NCBI RefSeq assembly: GCF_016862975.1
Contig: NZ_BONZ01000009.1
Location: 124,001-188,000 of the forward strand
DNA: 64,000 nucleotides
Source: Rugosimonospora africana
Lineage (GTDB): Bacteria; Actinomycetota; Actinomycetes; Mycobacteriales; Micromonosporaceae
Reading direction: 5' to 3'
Every line of letters begins with the position of its first letter. Within the stretch, counting starts at the first letter, position 1. This document shows positions 33,438-42,126 of this stretch, in pieces. The notes below the pieces were generated by a model. The model was not told the DNA's origin, ran no database searches, and saw nothing but the letters and a program-made list of their open reading frames with translations. Both the position numbers and the translations under genes were made by a program.

Positions 33438-34466
33438 TCAGATCGTTCCCTTCTGCTGCCGCTGCTGCGTCTGGACCACGTGGGCGCCGAGGAACTTCAC
33501 GAAGATGAAGGCGACCAGGAAGATGAGCAGGAACGTCAGTGTGGACAGCGCCGCCGCGCTGTTGAAGCCGCCGCGGATCTGGTCGACCACGAGGATCGAC
33601 AGGGTGGTGGTGGCGTGTCCGGTTCCCCCTCCGCCGCCGGTGAGGATCGCCGGCAGGTCGTAGATGCGCAGGGCGTCGAGGACGCGGAACAGGATGGCGA
33701 CCATCAGCGCCGGGCGTACCAGCGGCAGCGTCACCTTGGTGAATCGCTGCCAGGAGTTCGCGCCGTCAACCCGGGCGGCCTCATAGGTCTCGGCCGGGAT
33801 CACCTGGAGCCCGGCCAGGATGAGTAGCGCGATGAAGGGCGTGGTCTTCCAGACGTCCGCGATGATGATGGCGAACCGGGACGCCCACTCGCCGCCGGTC
33901 CACAGGATGTGGGTGTGTAGTACCCGGTTGGCGATGCCGTCGTACGCGAAGATGAAGTACCACAGCTTCGCGGTGATGGCCGTCGGGATCGCCCATGGCA
34001 CCAGGACGCTGGCGCGCAGCAGTCCGCGGCCGCGGAACGCCCGGTTCATCACCACTGCCATCCACATGCCGAGAAGCACCTCGATGACGACTGTGGCGAG
34101 GGTGAACATGAACGTGGTGCCGACCGAGTCCCAGAACTCGGCGCCGAGAGTGCCGGGTGGGCAGGACGCGGTACCGCACCGCTGGAGGATCCAGTGGGTG
34201 TAGTTGGAAAAGCCGGCGTTGCCGCCGCTGACGAACATCCCGGTCGCCTTGTCCAGTCCGGGATCCTTCTGGAAGGACATCACGATGGCTTTGACCACCG
34301 GATATCCGATCACGGCGGCCAATAGGATGATGGTCGGGGCGACCAGGTAGATGCCGCGCCTACCCTCACCCCGGTGGAGCGAGGCACCCCGTTTACGTTC
34401 TGGAGCGGACGCCTGCGTTTGCTGCTCGGCCGTGTCGCCTGTGCTGACGCCGGAAGTGACGGACAT
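33438..34466 (-). CDS. carbohydrate ABC transporter permease (MalF-type)
   Basis: A 342-residue permease with a 35-residue hydrophilic N terminus, six transmembrane helices, a periplasmic loop holding a cysteine pair (LQRCGTASCPPG), and the EAA motif ETYEAARVDGANSWQRFTKV. The binding-protein gene lies upstream, separated by a 12-bp hairpin that may set expression ratios. Confidence 0.93.
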   Translation of the reverse strand: MSVTSGVSTGDTAEQQTQASAPERKRGASLHRGEGRRGIYLVAPTIILLAAVIGYPVVKAIVMSFQKDPGLDKATGMFVSGGNAGFSNYTHWILQRCGTASCPPGTLGAEFWDSVGTTFMFTLATVVIEVLLGMWMAVVMNRAFRGRGLLRASVLVPWAIPTAITAKLWYFIFAYDGIANRVLHTHILWTGGEWASRFAIIIADVWKTTPFIALLILAGLQVIPAETYEAARVDGANSWQRFTKVTLPLVRPALMVAILFRVLDALRIYDLPAILTGGGGGTGHATTTLSILVVDQIRGGFNSAAALSTLTFLLIFLVAFIFVKFLGAHVVQTQQRQQKGTI

Positions 34467-34530
34467 GTATCCCTCCCTCTACGGGCATAAACGCCGGTCG
34501 CCCCCGGCGGTGGTGGTGATGATGCACGGT

Positions 34531-34558
34531 GGGGCCGGACCCTGACGGGTCCGGCCCC
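34531..34558 (-). terminator. intercistronic stem-loop between binding protein and permeases
   Basis: Perfect 12-bp stem GGGGCCGGACCC/GGGTCCGGCCCC with a 4-nt loop, 7 bp beyond the binding-protein stop. Such elements commonly protect or partly terminate the transcript so that the binding protein exceeds the permeases. Confidence 0.75.
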
Positions 34559-34565
34559 GAGAGCG

Positions 34566-35846
34566 TCAGGAACCGGCAGCCTTGATCGCCGCTTGCATGT
34601 CCTTCAGCGACTGGTCGACGGTCTTGTCACCCTTGATGGCCGCGTACGCGTTGGTCTCGATGGCCTCGGTGACGGCCGGGTAGAACGGCGTGACCGGGCG
34701 CGGTACGGCGTTGTTGAGGGATGCCTTCAGCGTCGGCAGGTACGGAAGCTGCTTGACGAGCGTCGGGTCGTCGTACAGGGACGAGATGACGGGCGCCAGC
34801 GATGCCTTGACGGCGAACGTCTTCTGCGTCTCCTCGCTCGTCAGGAACTTGATGAAGTCGAACGCGGTGGCCTTGTGCGCCGAGTACTGGCTGATCGCCG
34901 CGTCGTGGCCGCCGAGGCTGGACGCGCCGGGCTTGCTGGCGTCGATGCCGGGCAGCGGTGCGACAGCGAACTTGTCCTTGACGACCGAGCTTCCGTCCGT
35001 GGTCGCGAGGCTGTACGCGTACGGCCAGTTGCGCATGAACAGCAGCTTGCCCGCCTCGAACGACTGGCGGCCCTGCTCTTCCTGGTACGTGATGGCCTGC
35101 TGCGGGATGTTGCCGTTCTTGTACGCGTCGACGAGCATGGTCAGACCCTTGGCCGCCGCCGGGGTGTCGACGTCGGGGGTGCGCCCGTCGGACTTCACGA
35201 TCTCACCGCCGGCCGTGTTGATCGCCTCGGCCGCGTTGACGGTCAGACCCTCGTACTTCGCGAACTGGCCGGCGTAGCAGTCCATCTTGTGAGCCTTGGC
35301 GATGGAGCAGTCACCCATCATCTCGTCCCACGTCTTCGGTGGGGTGGGGACGAGGTCCTTGCGGTAGTAGAGCAGGCCGCCGTCGGAGGACTGCGGCGCG
35401 GCGTACACCGTGTTGTTGTAGGTGCCGGTCTTGACCGTCGCCGGCAGGAACGGGGAGGCGTCCAGGGCGAACTGGCCGGTCAGCGGCTGCAGCCAACCCT
35501 TTGCCGCGAACTCGGCGACATACACCACGTCGACGTTGACCACGTCGTAGTTCGCGTCCTTGGCCTGGAAGTGCTGCACGAGGTCGTCGTGCTGCTGGTC
35601 GGCCTGATCGGACTGCTCCTTGAAGGTGACCTGCTCGTTGGGGTGGCTCGCGTTCCACTGCGCGATCAGCGGTCGGATGACGTTGTTGTTGTCCTTGCCC
35701 TGCACATAGGTGATCGGGCCGCGGGCGTTCGTGTTCTTGCTGGCGTTGTTGGAGTCGTCGCCTCCACAACCTGCCATCGCGACAACAAGTACGCCCGCGC
35801 CAAGCGACGCCATGGCGGCGGAGAAAACTCTGGTTCGTCTGATCAC
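34566..35846 (-). CDS. sugar ABC transporter substrate-binding lipoprotein
   Basis: A 426-residue family 1 solute-binding protein. The signal peptide ends in a lipobox (LVVAMAGCGGDD), giving Cys27 as the lipid-modified residue. The mature part has the family pattern (FKEQSDQADQQHDDLVQHFQ; VNVDVVYVAEFAAKGWLQPL; GKLLFMRNWPYAYSL). Homologous systems import trehalose, maltose or related disaccharides; the exact sugar cannot be told. The divergent LacI regulator and the operator-like palindrome at 35953 suggest substrate-induced expression. Confidence 0.93.
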   Translation of the reverse strand: MIRRTRVFSAAMASLGAGVLVVAMAGCGGDDSNNASKNTNARGPITYVQGKDNNNVIRPLIAQWNASHPNEQVTFKEQSDQADQQHDDLVQHFQAKDANYDVVNVDVVYVAEFAAKGWLQPLTGQFALDASPFLPATVKTGTYNNTVYAAPQSSDGGLLYYRKDLVPTPPKTWDEMMGDCSIAKAHKMDCYAGQFAKYEGLTVNAAEAINTAGGEIVKSDGRTPDVDTPAAAKGLTMLVDAYKNGNIPQQAITYQEEQGRQSFEAGKLLFMRNWPYAYSLATTDGSSVVKDKFAVAPLPGIDASKPGASSLGGHDAAISQYSAHKATAFDFIKFLTSEETQKTFAVKASLAPVISSLYDDPTLVKQLPYLPTLKASLNNAVPRPVTPFYPAVTEAIETNAYAAIKGDKTVDQSLKDMQAAIKAAGS

Positions 35847-35952
35847 TGCTTACTCCTTCACGTGTCATACCGCTCGATGGAGCGGACGCATGGGGAGGGA
35901 GACTGGCGGCACCGCGGTGGGGTCGCCCGGCCGGTGTCACTCACGCGCTGCG

Positions 35953-35967
35953 GGTTAGCTGCCAACC
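35953..35967. promoter_or_regulatory. candidate LacI-family operator
   Basis: Palindrome GGTTAGCTGCCAACC (GGTTnGC-n-GCnAACC) in the 315-bp region between the divergent binding-protein and LacI genes. The region holds no other gene. A TTGACC -35-like hexamer lies at 36074-36079, directed toward the LacI gene. Confidence 0.45.
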
Positions 35968-36161
35968 AAAATCTGTGTCGAGTGTCGGGGGTGGGATCGT
36001 TCGTGCTGAATCGGATTAGCTGAGACTCCACCCGGTCAACCAGACATGTCAAGGGTGTTACGGACTCGTGACCTTGACCTAGACTGGAGGGGGTTTGCTC
36101 GTTCGATCCGTCGCGGTGGGGCCGTCCGTGCTGAGTGAATGTGAACGACGGAGGAGTCGGC

Positions 36162-37214
36162 ATGCCTACGCCCAGGGTCACCCTTCTCGACGTCGCCCGC
36201 CGAGCGGGAGTGTCCAGAACTACCGCGTCCTTTGTCATGGCTGGACGCACGGACATGCGCATCTCCGCCGAGGCCGAGCACCGGGTGCTGCACGCGGCCC
36301 GGGAGCTCAACTACCGGCCAAACCTGATGGCGCGCGGCCTACGCACCAAGTTGACCCGCACCATCGGCCTGGTCTCGGACACCATCGCCAGCGAAGCCTT
36401 CGCGGGTGAGCTGATCCGTGGCAGCTTCTCCACCGCCCTTCTCCACCAGCACCTGCTGTTCGTTGGTGAAACCGAGGGCGACGATACCGTGGAGATGCAA
36501 CTCCTGCAGGACATGCTTGACCGGGGCGTCGATGGATTCATCTATGCGAGCATGTACACGCGTCCGGCCCGACCTCCGTCCGCGCTACGTGGGCACCGCT
36601 TCGTGTTGTTGAACTGTGTCGCCGAGGACCATCGCGTCCCCGCGGTGCTGCCGGACGAGCGTGGCGCCGGCCGGACGGCGGCCGGGCTGCTGCTGGACGC
36701 GGGGCACCGGGAGCGCATCTTTCTGGTCGGGGAGACGCCCGAAGAGGTATATGCGGCCCGGGAGCGCCGGGCGGGCGTGGAGGAGGCGCTCGCGCAGGCC
36801 GGCAGTGCGCTGGCCGGCACGGTCGAGTGCCTGTGGTGGCCGGAGCCGGCATACCAGGCGGTACGCGAGTTCTTCGGTGGTGGCCCGCACGCCACAGCTC
36901 TGATCTGCCTGAACGATCGGGTCGCGTTCGGCGCCTACCAGGCGGCGGCCGAGGCCGGGCTCACGGTGCCGGACGACGTGTCGGTCGTGTCGTTCGACGA
37001 CTCGTCGCTGGCCTCGTGGCTGCGTCCCGGGCTGACCAGCATCGCGATCCCCCACTTCGAGCTGGGCCGCTTGGCCGTGGAGCTACTGCTCGCCGAGGTA
37101 CCCGCACACGACGTGCACCGGGTGACGATGCCGCTGCGCGAACGCGAGTCGGTCGCGGCGCCGCGCCCGGAGAAGGTGAATGGCCGGGCCGGCATGAATG
37201 TCCACAGTAGATAG
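36162..37214 (+). CDS. LacI-family transcriptional regulator
   Basis: A 350-residue repressor. The N-terminal helix-turn-helix is VTLLDVARRAGVSRTTASFV with hinge helix ARELNYRPNLMARGLR; the C-terminal periplasmic-binding-protein-like domain ends with LTSIAIPHFELGRLAVELL. It is divergent from the sugar importer and likely its repressor. ATG 36162 follows GGAGGAG by 5 nt. In the hinge, NYRPNLMARGLR replaces the common NY-P-N--AR-L form, as expected. Confidence 0.93.
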   Translation: MPTPRVTLLDVARRAGVSRTTASFVMAGRTDMRISAEAEHRVLHAARELNYRPNLMARGLRTKLTRTIGLVSDTIASEAFAGELIRGSFSTALLHQHLLFVGETEGDDTVEMQLLQDMLDRGVDGFIYASMYTRPARPPSALRGHRFVLLNCVAEDHRVPAVLPDERGAGRTAAGLLLDAGHRERIFLVGETPEEVYAARERRAGVEEALAQAGSALAGTVECLWWPEPAYQAVREFFGGGPHATALICLNDRVAFGAYQAAAEAGLTVPDDVSVVSFDDSSLASWLRPGLTSIAIPHFELGRLAVELLLAEVPAHDVHRVTMPLRERESVAAPRPEKVNGRAGMNVHSR

Positions 37215-37232
37215 ACGGGGTCCGGAGACCGG

Positions 37233-38117
37233 TTAACGGCTGGGCGCCAGGCTCTCGGACACGCCCCTGGCGTGCTGGACCGAGTGACGATGCTGTGGCG
37301 TCGCGTACCGCGTCATGCCGAGCACCGCGGCGAGCGTGGCCAGGAAGCCGAGCGCGGCCAGCCACTGCCGGCCGGGCCAGATCTCGTCGCCGAGCACGAA
37401 CAGTCCGATGAACGCGGCCGGAACCGCGGCCGCGGCGTCCATCGCGGCGACTGCCGCGGTCGTCGAACCGCGCTGCATGGCGAGGCCGAGCAGGAGCTGT
37501 CCGACCAGCGAGTGGGCGATCAGCAGGTACAGCAACGGTGCGGTGAGAAAACGCTCCCAGGTGTGGACCGAGGCCAACGGGCGCGAGGCCACCGCCGCGG
37601 CGCCGAAGCACAGCCCGGCCAGCGAACCCAGAGCCACCGAGCCGGGCGCTCCGTGCAGGCGTACCGCGAGACGCCCCAACGCCGCGATGGCGACCAGGGC
37701 GACCGCGATCCCGATTTCGGTCAGCGCGCCGACCGGACGGGACGGCGCGGGACGGGCCGCGATGACCAGGGCAGCGATGCCGAAACAGAGCAACCCGAGC
37801 AGAGCCAGTTCGGCGGGAGGCAACCGCCACTTGAGCATCAAAACGCCGAACACCGCGGTGACGCCCAGCCCGGCCGCCACGGACGCCTGTACCAGGAACA
37901 GCGGCAGGTCCCGACGAGCCAGGAAGGCGAGCACGAAACCGAGCATCTGGAATCCCACGCCCAGCAGATACGTGCGGTGCTCACACAGTCGCAGCAGCAG
38001 GCTCGGGTGAAGACTCTTCTCCTGACGGGTCCGCGAGACGGCCACCGACTGGAGCAGGTTGGCCATCCCGTACGCCACGATCATGGCCGTGAGGAACAGC
38101 CAACCCGAGGAACCCAT
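37233..38117 (-). CDS. DMT-superfamily (EamA-like) membrane transporter
   Basis: A 294-residue protein with nine or ten hydrophobic helices and no large soluble domain. The pattern GMANLLQSVAVSRT at the start and LGLAMQRGSTTAAVAAMDAAAAVPAAFIGLF near the end is typical of the actinobacterial DMT/EamA-type permeases. The substrate is unknown. The gene lies 18 bp from the LacI stop, convergent, and 18 bp downstream of hisN in its own direction. Confidence 0.8.
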   Translation of the reverse strand: MGSSGWLFLTAMIVAYGMANLLQSVAVSRTRQEKSLHPSLLLRLCEHRTYLLGVGFQMLGFVLAFLARRDLPLFLVQASVAAGLGVTAVFGVLMLKWRLPPAELALLGLLCFGIAALVIAARPAPSRPVGALTEIGIAVALVAIAALGRLAVRLHGAPGSVALGSLAGLCFGAAAVASRPLASVHTWERFLTAPLLYLLIAHSLVGQLLLGLAMQRGSTTAAVAAMDAAAAVPAAFIGLFVLGDEIWPGRQWLAALGFLATLAAVLGMTRYATPQHRHSVQHARGVSESLAPSR

Positions 38118-38135
38118 TGACGCGACAATACTGGC

Positions 38136-38936
38136 TCAGCGGTCCAATGCAAGTCGATCCAGTATGTTGGCGTGAAGCCTACCGTTGGTGGCGACAGCGC
38201 TACCGCCGAAGGGTCCGGGCTCGCCGTTGAGATCGGTGAACGTGCCCCCGGCCTCAGTCACGATCGGCAACAGGGCGGCGAGGTCCCACAGCGCGAGTTC
38301 GGGCTCGACCATTACGTCCACGGCGCCCTCGGCGACGAGCATATATCCGTAAAAGTCGCCGTACGCGCGACTGCGCCAGCTGCCCCGCATGATGTCCAGC
38401 ATCGCCGGTAGTCGCCCGGTCTCTTCCCAGGCGGGCAGGGACGCGTAGCAGAACGACGCGTCGGACAGCCGGGTCACCCCGGAGACCCGGATGGGCGTGG
38501 CCGCGGCGGTGTGCCGCCCGGCGTACGCGCCATGCCCGCGCGCGGCCCACCAGCGGCGGCCGAGCGCCGGCGCGGACACCAACCCGACCATCACCTGGTC
38601 GGCCTCCATGAGTGCGATCAGGGTGGCCCAGATCGGTACTCCGCGGACGAAGTTCTTCGTGCCGTCGATCGGGTCGATCACCCACTGCCGGGTGCCCGGG
38701 CCGGCCGCCGCCTGGCTGACGCCGAACTCCTCGCCGAGTACCGCGTCTCTCGGCCGGGTCCGGGACAGTGTCGCGCGCAGTGCCTTCTCGACCGCGGTGT
38801 CCGCGTCGGAGACCGGTGTCAGATCCGGCTTGCTCTCCACGTGCAGGTCCATCGCCCGGAACCGGGCCATGGAGATAGCGTCCGCGGTGTCCGCGAGAAG
38901 GTGCGCGAGGGAGAGGTCGTCCGCATAACCTGCCAC
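38136..38936 (-). CDS. hisN: histidinol-phosphatase HisN (IMPase family)
   Basis: A 266-residue inositol-monophosphatase-fold enzyme. Metal site residues are in GEEFG and WVIDPIDGTKNFVRGVP; the second motif is WDLAALLPIVTEAGGTF. The sequence, with its 40s motif SKPDLTPVSDADTAVE and length, fits actinobacterial HisN, which dephosphorylates histidinol phosphate; a generic IMPase is the alternative. The downstream DMT gene may be co-transcribed. Confidence 0.88.
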   Translation of the reverse strand: MAGYADDLSLAHLLADTADAISMARFRAMDLHVESKPDLTPVSDADTAVEKALRATLSRTRPRDAVLGEEFGVSQAAAGPGTRQWVIDPIDGTKNFVRGVPIWATLIALMEADQVMVGLVSAPALGRRWWAARGHGAYAGRHTAAATPIRVSGVTRLSDASFCYASLPAWEETGRLPAMLDIMRGSWRSRAYGDFYGYMLVAEGAVDVMVEPELALWDLAALLPIVTEAGGTFTDLNGEPGPFGGSAVATNGRLHANILDRLALDR

Positions 38937-38990
38937 ACCGGGAACCTATCGGACGCGTTTTCCAGGAGCGAGCATGGGGATCGGCGAGTT

Positions 38991-39542
38991 ATGTTCTTGG
39001 CCGTGCAACCAGATGCGCTGTGTGGACTCCTGGCCGAGAGTGACCGGCTCCGCAGTTACGCCGCCGTGGTGCTGGGCGCGGGTACTCCGGGTGAGGTGGC
39101 GGCGGCCACCGGCCTCGCCGGGCGGGACGTGGTCAAGGCACTGTTCCGGCTGGAAGAGGGCGGGCTGATCGTCACCGTGAACGGCCGGGTCGTGGCCGCG
39201 TCCGGGGCGTTCAAGGACGCGATCCGCGAACACTCGCCCGGGTCGATCCCGGAGGAGCCGCTCGACCCGGATCAGGAACGGGCGGCGGTGCTGCGCGCGT
39301 TCATGCGGGAGGGCCGGCTGGTGCAGATGCCCGCGGCGCGCGGCAAGCGGCGCATCGTGCTGGAGCACATCGTGACGGACTTCGAACCCGGCGTGCGGTA
39401 CCCGGAGCGGGCGGTCAACGCGATGCTGCGCATCTGGTACGACGACTACGCGACGATCCGCCGGTACCTGGTGGACGAGGACCTGCTCTCCCGGGAGAAC
39501 AACGTGTACTGGCGCAGCGGCGGCTACGTCGACACCGCCTGA
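38991..39542 (+). CDS. DUF2087 protein with N-terminal winged helix
   Basis: A 183-residue protein. The N-terminal 80 residues form a helix-turn-helix-like region (AGTPGEVAAATGLAGRDVVKAL...GLIVTVNGRVVAA). The C-terminal ~75 residues match DUF2087 (KRRIVLEHIVTDFEPGVRYP, AVNAMLRIWYDDYATIRRYLVDEDLL, NNVYWRSGGYVD). Likely a transcriptional regulator, ligand unknown. ATG 38991 or GTG 39003 may be the start. Convergent with rsgA. Confidence 0.85.
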   Translation: MFLAVQPDALCGLLAESDRLRSYAAVVLGAGTPGEVAAATGLAGRDVVKALFRLEEGGLIVTVNGRVVAASGAFKDAIREHSPGSIPEEPLDPDQERAAVLRAFMREGRLVQMPAARGKRRIVLEHIVTDFEPGVRYPERAVNAMLRIWYDDYATIRRYLVDEDLLSRENNVYWRSGGYVDTA

Positions 39543-39565
39543 GCACGAGCCCGGCGTGGGCCCGC

Positions 39566-39610
39566 CTGGGCGCGGTGTCCCTGAGCGCGGTGTCCCGGAG
39601 CATGGTGTCC
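39566..39610 (+). repeat. three 15-bp tandem units after the DUF2087 gene
   Basis: CTGGGCGCGGTGTCC, CTGAGCGCGGTGTCC and CGGAGCATGGTGTCC, exact 15-bp period, resembling the stop region GCCTGAGCACG of the gene. Confidence 0.7.
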
Positions 39611-39633
39611 ACAATGGACATCGCGCCGCCCGG

Positions 39634-40734
39634 TCACTGGAATTCCTCCCCGGGCGCGGGCGCCCCCTCCTTCGAGGCGAGCAGTCGCCGGTAGGACGCC
39701 AGCCTCCGCGGGTCCGCGCCGCCGGCGGCCACCAGAGCGTCCAGCCCGCAGGTGCCCGCGCTGCCGGTGTGGTCGCAGTTCGGCGGGCAGTTGACCGACG
39801 CCTGCACCAGGTCGGGGAAGCCGTGCAGCAGGCTCTCCGCCGACACGTGCGCCAGGCCGAAGGACCGGATCCCCGGAGTGTCGATGATCCACCCGTCCAC
39901 TCCGCCGTCCACTCCGCCGTCCACTCCGCCGTCCGAGCCCCGACCGGTGCGACCGCCCCGTCCGGTGCGGCCCGATCGGGCCGGCAGCGGCAGCGCCACC
40001 GCGCTCGTCGATGTGTGCCGCCCCTTGCCGATCGCGCTGACCAGACCGACCCGCCGGTCGGCGTCCGGTACCAGCCGGTTCACGAGCGTCGACTTGCCGA
40101 CCCCGGAGTGCCCGACCATCACCGACACGAGCCCGGCCAGCCGCTCGTACAGCGGGCCGAGGTCGCCGTCCGGGCGGGTCAGCACGTACGGCAGGTCCAG
40201 TTCGGCGTAGTAGTCCAGGACCTCCTGCGGCCCGGCCAGGTCCGCCTTCGTGAGGCAGAGCAGCGGATCGATCTCCGCGTCGTACGCGGCGACGAGGCAG
40301 CGGTCGATGAACCCGGTGCGCGGCGGCGGATCGGCCAGGGCGCTGACGATGACGAGTTGGTCCGCGTTGGCCACCACGACCCGTTCCACCCGGCCCTCGG
40401 GCGTGGTGTCGTCGTCATCGGCGGTACGCATCAGCACGGAGCCACGCTCCTCGATACGTACGATGCGGGCCAGCGAGCCCGGCGCGCCGGAGACGTCACC
40501 GACCAGGGCCACCCGGTCGCCGACCACCACTCCGCGCCGGCCGAGTTCCCGGGCGCGCATCGCGGTGACCGGGCGGCCGGAGATGTCGATCGTGTACCGG
40601 CCGCGGTCCACCGCGACCACGAATCCCTCCTCGGCGCCCTCGTGCCGCGGCCGGATCCGGGTACGGGGGCGTGACGAACGGCCGGGACGGATCCGTACGT
40701 CGTCCTCGTCGTACTCGCGGCGTCGACCGGTCAG
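39634..40734 (-). CDS. rsgA: ribosome small subunit-dependent GTPase RsgA
   Basis: A 366-residue circularly permuted GTPase for 30S maturation. Order: OB-fold (VAVDRGRYTIDISG), G4 LTKADL, G1 GHSGVGKSTLVN, G2 KGRHTST, G3 DTPGIR, and the zinc motif NCPPNCDHTGSAGTC. Between G2 and G3 is a low-complexity insert, DGGVDGGVDGGVDGW, coded by a 12-bp tandem repeat. Homologues begin TGRRR-YDEDDVR, which here follows CTG 40732-40734, overlapping the aroA stop as CTGA with GGAGG 7 nt upstream; a CTG start is therefore proposed. Confidence 0.93.
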   Translation of the reverse strand: MTGRRREYDEDDVRIRPGRSSRPRTRIRPRHEGAEEGFVVAVDRGRYTIDISGRPVTAMRARELGRRGVVVGDRVALVGDVSGAPGSLARIVRIEERGSVLMRTADDDDTTPEGRVERVVVANADQLVIVSALADPPPRTGFIDRCLVAAYDAEIDPLLCLTKADLAGPQEVLDYYAELDLPYVLTRPDGDLGPLYERLAGLVSVMVGHSGVGKSTLVNRLVPDADRRVGLVSAIGKGRHTSTSAVALPLPARSGRTGRGGRTGRGSDGGVDGGVDGGVDGWIIDTPGIRSFGLAHVSAESLLHGFPDLVQASVNCPPNCDHTGSAGTCGLDALVAAGGADPRRLASYRRLLASKEGAPAPGEEFQ

Positions 40735-42068
40735 TGCGTGCCCTCCACGATCGAGGCCCACAACTCCGGGAACTCCGGCATCGTCTTGGACGTGCAGGAG
40801 ACGTCGGACAGTCGCACGTCCGGTACGGCCAGCCCGACCACCGCGGCGGCGTGCGCCATCCGGTGGTCCTGGTACGTCTCGAACTCCCCGCCGTGCAGCC
40901 TGGCCGGCCGCACCTCGAGGCCGTCCCTCAGCTCCGTGACGTCGGCGCCGAGCGCGATCAGTTCCCGGGCCAGCGCGGCGATCCGGTCCGTCTCGTGGCC
41001 GCGAATGTGTTCCACGCCGGTCAGCCGGGACGGCGAGTCGGCCAGGGCGGCGAGCGCGGCGATCGTCGGGGTCAGCTCGCTGACGTCCGACAGGTCGGCG
41101 TTCAGCCCGTGCACCACCCCGGTACCGGTGACGGTGAGCCCTTTGTCGGTCAGCACGCACTCGCCGCCCATCGCGGTCAGCAACTCGCACAGGCGGTCGC
41201 CGGGCTGGAGCGACTCCCGGGGCAGGCCAGGGACGGTCACCCGCCCACCGGTCACCAGGGCCGCGGCCAGGAACGGGACGGCGCCGGACAGGTCCGGTTC
41301 GATGTCCCAGTCCCGCCCGGCCAGGGCGCCTGGCTCGACCGTCCACACGTCGGGCGTCGCGTCGTCCACCGTGGCTCCGGCCGCCCGCAGCATCCGCGCG
41401 GTCATCCGCAGGTGCGGTGCGGACGGCACCGGCGGTCCGACGTGACGTACCACGATCCCCTTGTCGAAGGCTGCCGCGGCCAGCAGCAGCCCGGACACGA
41501 ACTGGCTGGACGCGGACGCGTCGATGGTGACCTCGCCACCGGTGACGCCGCCGGCGCCGTGCACGGTCAGCGGCAGGCCGCCGGAGGGTGCCGAGTCGAT
41601 GCGTACCCCGAGCGCGCGCAGCGCCTCGACGATCGGACCGAGCGGGCGCTGCCGAGCGCGGGGGTCGCCGTCGAAGCTGACCGGTCCGTCGGCCAGGCCG
41701 GCGACCGGTGGTACGAACCGCATGACGGTGCCGGACAGCCCCACGTCGACGTGCGCCGGCCCGGCCAGCGGTCCCGGCCGGACCGCCCAGAGCCGGTCGT
41801 CCCCGCTGTCCACGCCGGCGCCCATGCCGGCCAGGCCGGCGGCCATCAGTTCGGTGTCGCGGGCACGCAGCGGGTACCGGAGGGTGGACGGGCCGGCCGC
41901 GAGGGCGGACAGCACGAGGGCGCGGGCGGTCATCGACTTGGAGCCGGGCAGCCGCACCTCGGCGCGCACGGGCGTGCCGGCGGTCGGCGCGACCCAGGAG
42001 ACCGGGCCGGCCACCGAGCCGGGGACGGGGCCGGACTGGCGGGGCGGTGTCGGGGAGTTCGAAGCCAC
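40731..42068 (-). CDS. aroA: 3-phosphoshikimate 1-carboxyvinyltransferase (EPSP synthase)
   Basis: A 445-residue shikimate-pathway enzyme joining shikimate-3-phosphate and PEP. Motifs: LPGSKSMTARALVLSALAAG, GLSGTVMRFVPPVAG, DASASSQFVSGLLLA, VEHIRGHETDRIAALA and FETYQDHRMAHAAAVVGL. The usual SK-x-T-NR box reads SKSMTARA, with Ala at the Asn position, a variant seen in some actinobacteria. GTG 42068 is chosen; an in-frame ATG at 42128 would share its bases with the divergent SRAP start. Coupled to rsgA by a four-base overlap. Confidence 0.93.
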   Translation of the reverse strand: MASNSPTPPRQSGPVPGSVAGPVSWVAPTAGTPVRAEVRLPGSKSMTARALVLSALAAGPSTLRYPLRARDTELMAAGLAGMGAGVDSGDDRLWAVRPGPLAGPAHVDVGLSGTVMRFVPPVAGLADGPVSFDGDPRARQRPLGPIVEALRALGVRIDSAPSGGLPLTVHGAGGVTGGEVTIDASASSQFVSGLLLAAAAFDKGIVVRHVGPPVPSAPHLRMTARMLRAAGATVDDATPDVWTVEPGALAGRDWDIEPDLSGAVPFLAAALVTGGRVTVPGLPRESLQPGDRLCELLTAMGGECVLTDKGLTVTGTGVVHGLNADLSDVSELTPTIAALAALADSPSRLTGVEHIRGHETDRIAALARELIALGADVTELRDGLEVRPARLHGGEFETYQDHRMAHAAAVVGLAVPDVRLSDVSCTSKTMPEFPELWASIVEGTH

Positions 42069-42126
42069 GGGTACAGTCTGCCGTCCCGCGGATCCGAACG
42101 TGGAACGGGTCGATAGGTTGGTTCGC

